Shown here: in pieces, positions 29,328 through 32,690 of the stretch
Numbering within the stretch: position 1 is the stretch's first letter
Layout: the number at the start of each line of letters is the position of its first letter
Source: a virus
Strand: one strand, 5' to 3'
Length of the DNA: 32,690 nt
Virus record (IMG/VR): IMGVR_UViG_3300042465_006006
Coordinates: 1 to 32,690 of that record
Program-made: the position numbers and the translations under genes
Notes under the pieces: model-generated
What the model saw: the letters and a program-made list of their open reading frames with translations, nothing else
Database searches by the model: none
What the model was told of the DNA's origin: nothing

Positions 29328-29370
29328 ATCAATCTCCATATAGTCTCATCAGTGCCGGCATAACCGACAG

Positions 29371-29386
29371 ACGGGCCGAAGCCCGT
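29371..29386. terminator. Short hairpin with CGAA/TTCG loop
   Basis: ACGGGC (29371-29376) and GCCCGT (29381-29386) form a 6-bp stem with a TTCG loop when read leftward. It lies just after the small gene ending at 29394. There is no clear T-run, so termination is uncertain; it may stabilise the message end. Confidence 0.4.
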
Positions 29387-29393
29387 TTCGACT

Positions 29394-29546
29394 TCAAGGC
29401 AAATAGACGTTCTGCCCCTTGATCGTGCAGCCGGGGAAGTATGCCTTCACCTCCTGCAAGTGGAAGCTGTATGCGCCTAAGTTCTCACCGTCGAACGCAT
29501 AGATGTTCCAGATCTTGGTCTTCGAATTTTTGCGAACCTTGATCAT
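29394..29546 (-). CDS. Small hypothetical protein (50 residues)
   Basis: A 50-codon frame from ATG 29546 (MIKVRKNSKTKIWNIYAFDG). It is preceded by GGAG at 6-nt spacing in the cassette ATGGAGATTGATATG (29544-29558). The A of the first ATG overlaps the TAA of the upstream gene. The protein ends with a TIKGQNVYLP strand and is basic, with a beta-like layout. No family recognised. Supported by its start signal, tight packing and the hairpin after its stop. Confidence 0.6.
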   Translation of the reverse strand: MIKVRKNSKTKIWNIYAFDGENLGAYSFHLQEVKAYFPGCTIKGQNVYLP

Positions 29547-29557
29547 ATCAATCTCCA

Positions 29558-29713
29558 TTACTTATCTTTGCGAAGGACGAAGGTGTATTTGCCGTCAGAC
29601 CACTGCTTCTGGCTGGCGACGACATATCCGCGAGCGCGGTATTCTGCGACGATCTTGTTGCAGTAGCCGACCGTGCCAGAAACAATCTTTTCGAAGTAGG
29701 GCTGCTCGTTCAT
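29558..29713 (-). CDS. Small hypothetical protein (51 residues)
   Basis: A 51-codon frame from ATG 29713 (MNEQPYFEKIVSGTVGYCNK). An in-frame ATG at 29725 would give 55 residues and belongs to the variant cassette ATGGATATTGAAATG. The product has a helical first half and a strand-rich end (VVASQKQWSDGKYTFVLRK). It is the first gene downstream of the promoter/operator at 29748 and couples directly to the 29546 gene. No family recognised. Confidence 0.55.
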   Translation of the reverse strand: MNEQPYFEKIVSGTVGYCNKIVAEYRARGYVVASQKQWSDGKYTFVLRKDK

Positions 29714-29747
29714 TTCAATATCCATCGACATCAGTTACAGTAAAATT

Positions 29748-29776
29748 GTTGTATCGGAAGTTTCTTCCTAAGTCAA
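29748..29776 (-). promoter_or_regulatory. Leftward promoter/operator, copy 2
   Basis: Read leftward, CGCTTGACT (-35 TTGACT at 29771-29776), 17-nt spacer, TACAAC (29748-29753). The spacer contains the perfect dyad GGAAG-AAA-CTTCC, better than in copy 1. The block 29751-29779 differs from 28736-28764 at only two of 29 positions. It also lies upstream of the rightward gene at 29807, so a bound regulator could act in both directions. Confidence 0.65.
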
Positions 29777-29806
29777 GCGGATATTTCATAGGGAAGGGGA
29801 TTGACA

Positions 29807-30028
29807 GTGAACGACGAGTTAAGAGACATTGTCGCCGCTGCGGTATGCAGATTCAATGTTGAGATTGATAGAAATGAAATGGCAGCTTCAATCTCCGACA
29901 GGAAGTGCGACGCAACTTGCGACTATTGCCGCTTGCAAGCGGAATATATCGTCACACAGATAGAGGAGCAGAAAAATGGCAAAAAACAATCACTTGGAGA
30001 CTATTGTCCAGCGCATAGAGAAGCTTGA
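29807..30028 (+). CDS. Hypothetical Cys-containing protein
   Basis: A 73-residue product from GTG 29807, chosen because AAGGGG lies 7 nt upstream; the TTG at 29801 is too close to it. The first part is helical (DELRDIVAAAVCRFNVEIDRNEMAASI). A CDATCDYCRL...DYCPAH cluster could hold a zinc ion. The 3' end overlaps the GapR-like gene by 53 nt in another frame, a long overlap that makes the reading less certain. No family recognised. Confidence 0.5.
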   Translation: MNDELRDIVAAAVCRFNVEIDRNEMAASISDRKCDATCDYCRLQAEYIVTQIEEQKNGKKQSLGDYCPAHREA

Positions 30029-30269
30029 AGAAGAGAAAGCCGCCCTCGCTGAAGACATCAAGAGCGTATATTCTGAAGCAAAATCAGATGGTTATGATAC
30101 AAAGATCTTGAAGCAGATCATCGCCATGCGTAAAAAGGACGCCGCCAAGGTCGCCGAAGAGAAGGCGCTCCTTGCGACCTACATGGAAGCGCTGGGCATG
30201 CTCGCCGACCTGCCGCTGGGGCAAGCAGCCCTGAAAGCGTCAGGGGCTACTGCCGACGAAGAGTTCTAA
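29976..30269 (+). CDS. GapR-like DUF2312 DNA-binding protein
   Basis: A 97-residue protein matching the DUF2312/GapR pattern. It has a first coiled-coil helix (IVQRIEKLEEEKAALAEDIKSVYSEAKSDGYDTKILKQIIAMRKKD) and a second helical part (KVAEEKALLATYMEALGML). GapR is an alphaproteobacterial nucleoid protein that clamps overtwisted, AT-rich DNA ahead of forks. A phage copy could support phage replication or interfere with host chromosome control. AGGAG precedes the ATG at 7-nt spacing. It is followed by a stem-loop and the GIY-YIG gene. Confidence 0.85.
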   Translation: MAKNNHLETIVQRIEKLEEEKAALAEDIKSVYSEAKSDGYDTKILKQIIAMRKKDAAKVAEEKALLATYMEALGMLADLPLGQAALKASGATADEEF

Positions 30270-30282
30270 TACCTACATATAG

Positions 30283-30312
30283 TGGTCGGGATGTGATACC
30301 ATGTCCCGACCA
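30283..30312 (+). repeat. Perfect 9-bp stem-loop ahead of the GIY-YIG gene
   Basis: TGGTCGGGA (30283-30291) and TCCCGACCA (30304-30312) are exact inverted repeats around a 12-nt loop. The ribosome-binding site of the next gene (GGAG at 30315) starts 2 nt after the stem, so the fold could limit ribosome access. No T-run follows, so it is not a standard terminator. Confidence 0.65.
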
Positions 30313-30324
30313 TAGGAGATTGAG

Positions 30325-30858
30325 ATGTTTATTTATGTCCTGAAGGATCCAGATACAGGTGACGTCAGATATGTCGGGAAAACAAATAACCCTGCAAAGC
30401 GTATGTCTGGTCACATGGCTGCTCAAAGCGATAGAAATTTGCCGTCAGTTCGATGGGTAAGATCCTTAAAAACGAATAACAAAAAGCCTGTTATGGAAAT
30501 AATAGAAGAAACCGACGATTGGGAAATTTGCGAAAGAAAATGGATAAAATTTTATAGGAGTAAATACGATAATTTATTAAATCTTGATGATGGTGGAATT
30601 GTAGAAATCCATGCATATCGCGAAAATCGGAATAAAAGCGCTTCTAAAAAATACATGACTGTAATGATCAAGCTTTCTAACTTGCCTGCAATGTCAGAAG
30701 AATCGAAGCTTGCTTGGAAGCGAATTAAGGATCTGATTCGGTCTTTGAGGATTAGCATCTTAAATGAAATGGGCGCAGCAGCTGTTGAATATTTCGATGA
30801 TTGTATATATTCAGAGTTTATAGAGAGGCACCCTAAAAGCTTCAGGATATTGGCATGA
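30325..30858 (+). CDS. GIY-YIG homing endonuclease
   Basis: A 177-residue protein with an N-terminal GIY-YIG nuclease domain. IYVLKDPDTG holds the 'GIY' strand and VRYVGKT the 'YIG' strand. The catalytic Arg region NPAKRMSGHM and a later Glu-rich stretch (IIEETDDWEICERKWIKFY) follow. The C-terminal part is basic and helical (AWKRIKDLIRSLRISI) and probably contacts DNA. It is AT-rich compared with the flanking terminase gene, as expected of a mobile element. The start is in cassette GGAGATTGAGATG. The stop overlaps the small terminase start by 4 nt, so it has inserted without breaking the operon. Confidence 0.88.
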   Translation: MFIYVLKDPDTGDVRYVGKTNNPAKRMSGHMAAQSDRNLPSVRWVRSLKTNNKKPVMEIIEETDDWEICERKWIKFYRSKYDNLLNLDDGGIVEIHAYRENRNKSASKKYMTVMIKLSNLPAMSEESKLAWKRIKDLIRSLRISILNEMGAAAVEYFDDCIYSEFIERHPKSFRILA

Positions 30859-31331
30859 CAAAACCAACAGGAAAGCCGGTCGGAAGGCCGTCTAAATACA
30901 CAGAAGAACTGGCAGACCTTATCTGCGAGAGGATGATCAACGGTGAGCACATCGTTCAGATCTGCCAAGACGAAGAAATGCCAAGCCGGCCGACTGTTTA
31001 TAAATGGATGGCGGAAAAGCCAGAATTTCATACACGCATCGCGCGTGCGCGCGAGGGGCTGGCGGATCACGTTGCGTGGCAGATCCTAGACATGGCGAGC
31101 AAGTCAACCAGCGAGACGGCGAACGCGGATCGGGTGAAGCTGGCGGCATGGCAGTGGCATGCTGCCCGTTTGTCGCCTAAAAAATACAGCGAGAAGGTTA
31201 TCACCGAATTGAGCGGGCCTGATGGCGCCCCGGTTCAGGTCGAGACGAAGACGATTGATTCGCGCGCCCTGACGCCTGAGCAACGCGAAGCGCTGCGTGG
31301 CGTTTTGATGGCCGTCAAAGAAAGCGCGTGA
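30855..31331 (+). CDS. Terminase small subunit
   Basis: Recognises the packaging site and hands DNA to the large terminase. The 158 residues have the small-terminase layout. A basic N-terminus (TKPTGKPVGRPSKY) leads to a helix-turn-helix (ADLICERMINGEHIVQICQDEEMPSRPTVYKWM), and a helical oligomerisation part follows (FHTRIARAREGLADHVAWQILDMAS...ADRVKLAAWQWHAARLSP). The C-terminus KTIDSRALTPEQREALRGVL is a common tail for interaction with the large subunit. Overlap with the GIY-YIG gene (ATGA) and with the next gene shows tight coupling. The large subunit is not in the window. Confidence 0.88.
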   Translation: MTKPTGKPVGRPSKYTEELADLICERMINGEHIVQICQDEEMPSRPTVYKWMAEKPEFHTRIARAREGLADHVAWQILDMASKSTSETANADRVKLAAWQWHAARLSPKKYSEKVITELSGPDGAPVQVETKTIDSRALTPEQREALRGVLMAVKESA

Positions 31332-31615
31332 TGATAGAAATCCATGATCCAGACAACGAGATCCCGCAGGAGCAGAAAGACCGTGTAGCCGAAATGGCTG
31401 AAGAGACGCTCGACGTCTTTTACGATACGGCAGAAACGCCAGTCGAAATGCTGCAGGCGCTCGCCGCCGTTACGTCGTGCGTTCTGTCGGAAAACATGGT
31501 GTCGAAAGAAAGCGCGATTACATCTCTTCAGATCTTGGTCAACGCAATCATTTTTACATTGAACGACGCAGAGCAAGATGGTAACGTCAATTGGAATCAG
31601 AAGATAAAACATTGA
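31331..31615 (+). CDS. Hypothetical acidic protein
   Basis: A 94-residue acidic, mostly helical protein (EQKDRVAEMAEETLDVFYDTAETPVEMLQALAAVTSCVL). Its ATG at 31331 overlaps the terminase stop by 1 nt; a GTG at 31328 would give one more residue. No strong ribosome-binding site is visible, consistent with reinitiation. Located in the packaging region but not recognised. Confidence 0.55.
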   Translation: MIEIHDPDNEIPQEQKDRVAEMAEETLDVFYDTAETPVEMLQALAAVTSCVLSENMVSKESAITSLQILVNAIIFTLNDAEQDGNVNWNQKIKH

Positions 31616-31622
31616 GATTGAT

Positions 31623-32183
31623 ATGGACAAGGATGAAGCGCTGCGCCGGAGACGGGCACGTGAAAAGCGCTGGAGAGAAAACAATCCAGATAAGCTGAAG
31701 AAGCAGCGCGAGAACTGGAACAAGGCTCGCCGCGATAAATACGCTGTCATGGCGCAAGATCCAGCCTACATCGAAGCGAAAGCACAGCGCGAGCAAGAGC
31801 GCCGGCGCAAGCTTAAAGAGAATTGGGCAGAGCGCAGGAAAACGCTCGTGCGCAAGAAGCCAAAGACGCCAAAGCAATATATGTCGCCTGAGCAATATGC
31901 GGCGTATCTCGAAAAATGCCGGAAGAAGGCTAAACTCAAGCGCGACATCAAGCGCGCATCGATTACGGAAGAAGAGCGTCAACGCCATTGGGTGCGCTGG
32001 CGCGAGAAGATCGTCAAAGCCAATCGCGAACGTGCGCGTCTTGAGCGCCTGAAGCGCGAGCAGGAAGCGCCGCGGGAGAAGAAGCCGCCGGTAGTGCGCG
32101 TTAAGCAAGAAAAGCCAAAGGTAGTTCAGCCTGTCAGAAAACCGGGTAGACTGCTGTCGCTTATGGGATGGAGGGGATGGTGA
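31623..32183 (+). CDS. Highly basic Arg/Lys-rich protein
   Basis: A 186-residue protein, strikingly rich in Arg, Lys, Glu and Gln (EALRRRRAREKRWRENNP, QREQERRRKLKENWAERRKT, KKAKLKRDIKRASITEEER). It is predicted by eye to be one long charged helix with a disordered Pro/Lys C-terminus (EAPREKKPPVVRVKQEKPKVVQPVRKPG). Such composition fits nucleic-acid binding or a scaffold-like role, but no family is recognised. It starts with cassette ATTGAGATTGATATG (31611-31625). Its 3' end overlaps the next gene in another frame. Confidence 0.55.
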   Translation: MDKDEALRRRRAREKRWRENNPDKLKKQRENWNKARRDKYAVMAQDPAYIEAKAQREQERRRKLKENWAERRKTLVRKKPKTPKQYMSPEQYAAYLEKCRKKAKLKRDIKRASITEEERQRHWVRWREKIVKANRERARLERLKREQEAPREKKPPVVRVKQEKPKVVQPVRKPGRLLSLMGWRGW

Positions 32184-32512
32184 AGCTATTTGCTACGCTT
32201 ATGGCCGGCATATTTATCGGCGCGTCTATCGCTGTGCTCACGGCGCCAATCGTGCCGGCGAAGACAGACTGCAGCGTCTACCGCGTCGATTCGCGAGCCG
32301 TCACGTCATATGTTCTCAAGCCGCCGCCTGCGGAGGTTATTTATAAAGCTTGCCCACAGACGACTGAGAAGGTTTGTGTATCACCAAAGCCCGAAAATGT
32401 TACTCAAGGTGATTTGACTAACACGAGTGATACTCAAGTTAACGAAAAGCCAAAAAACGAACATGAGCCGCGCCGCCATCGGCGTCATAGAGTGCGGAGA
32501 TATTGGCGATGA
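32177..32512 (+). CDS. Membrane-anchored or secreted hypothetical protein
   Basis: About 111 residues. An N-terminal hydrophobic segment (LFATLMAGIFIGASIAVLTAPI) would anchor or export it. The rest is polar, with two to three Cys (DCSVYRVDS, YKACPQTTEKVC). It ends in a strongly basic tail (RRHRRHRVRRYWR), unusual for an exported domain. The start could be 32168, 32177 or GTG 32180; GGAG at 32170 favours the later ones. It overlaps the basic-protein gene by a few bases and the next gene by 4 nt. It is spanin-like in outline only. Confidence 0.5.
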   Translation: MVKLFATLMAGIFIGASIAVLTAPIVPAKTDCSVYRVDSRAVTSYVLKPPPAEVIYKACPQTTEKVCVSPKPENVTQGDLTNTSDTQVNEKPKNEHEPRRHRRHRVRRYWR

Positions 32513-32690
32513 CTGACGAATACGAATATACGCGAGACCTTGATCTTCTAGGCGACTGGCTCGACGCCAAGGGCTACACGGAAGAAGCGGGCCTATGCAC
32601 GAAGGCGATGGATGAAATCAATCGGCTGCGGGAGGCGTTGAAGTTTTATGCTGACGATGACAACTGGCAGTTAAATGGACCTCTTGATGC
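32509..32690 (+). CDS. Hypothetical protein, 3' partial
   Basis: An open frame from ATG 32509 (MTDEYEYTRDLDLLGDWLDAKGYTEE) to the window end, overlapping the previous stop by 4 nt (ATGA). The visible 60 residues are acidic and helical, with INRLREALKFYADDDNW. Similar 'ALKFYAD' proteins are frequent in phage early/late boundary regions and have no known function. No stop is reached in the window. Confidence 0.55.
   Translation, partial: MTDEYEYTRDLDLLGDWLDAKGYTEEAGLCTKAMDEINRLREALKFYADDDNWQLNGPLD

Noticed and set aside
22829-29760. 16-base match ATTGTTGTATCGGAAG at about 22829 and 29745
   Set aside because: The first copy is inside the coding sequence of the 22534 gene, and the match does not extend into the -35. 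A single match of this length is near what chance allows.
1-32690. Signs of a prophage (integrase, attachment sites, CI-type repressor with cleavage domain)
   Set aside because: None found. The HTH protein is a short Cro-like type without a protease domain, and no tRNA or attachment-like repeat is visible. The unseen rest of the genome could still hold such genes.

Overview
This window is most of the genome of a tailed bacteriophage, probably with podovirus-type (short-tail) architecture, infecting an alphaproteobacterium. The phage assignment rests on a dense, almost gap-free set of lysis, head-tail junction, DNA-ejection, tail-fibre, replication, homing-endonuclease and small-terminase genes. 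The host inference rests on two proteins resembling alphaproteobacterial regulators: a GcrA-like zinc-knuckle protein (16129-16335, minus) and a GapR/DUF2312 protein (29976-30269). CTTGAC-type -35 elements are consistent with this. The portal, major capsid and large terminase genes are not in the window; since the small terminase lies near the right end, they probably lie just outside it. I see no integrase, excisionase or other lysogeny module.

Layout. (1) 1-2881, plus: two glycosyltransferases and a methyltransferase-glycosyltransferase-TPR fusion, presumably for glycan modification of the host surface or virion. (2) 2883-4233, plus: a lysis cassette with a small membrane protein, GH108 endolysin, holin, i-spanin and overlapping o-spanin. 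(3) 4284-16141, plus: virion genes. These are an adaptor, a large tail/stabilisation protein, two accessory structural proteins, a GNAT acetyltransferase, a 1231-residue ejection protein with a lytic transglycosylase domain, a 607-residue second internal protein, an S74-chaperone tail fibre and a glycine-rich tail appendage. (4) 16129-20560, minus: small accessory genes, a 2OG-Fe(II) oxygenase, a putative ssDNA-binding protein and a Cas4/RecB-type PD-(D/E)XK nuclease. (5) 20561-20793: a divergent regulatory hub with back-to-back promoters, a central palindrome and a leader RNA with mutually exclusive hairpins. (6) 20794-27440, plus: DNA methyltransferase, RuvC resolvase, prim-pol/helicase fusion, an iteron-like repeat region, hypothetical genes and an HNH homing endonuclease. 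(7) 27581-29713, minus: very small genes including an HTH regulator, with two near-identical promoter/operators and hairpin terminators. (8) 29807-32690, plus: GapR-like protein, GIY-YIG endonuclease, small terminase, and basic or membrane proteins running off the end.

How it fits together. The divergent hub would fire leftward recombination genes and rightward replication genes. The prim-pol/helicase, RuvC, nuclease and putative SSB form a replication/recombination set. The GcrA-like and GapR-like proteins may adapt host cell-cycle or nucleoid control. Late genes build a short-tail machine that ejects DNA through internal proteins, one carrying a peptidoglycan lytic domain. The most unusual signals are regulatory: the switching leader at 20669-20771, the GCGGGGGT repeats downstream of the helicase, the duplicated 29-bp promoter/operator, and a recurrent ATGGAGATTGATATG translation-start cassette on both strands. 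All family names were assigned by reading motifs, without database searches.
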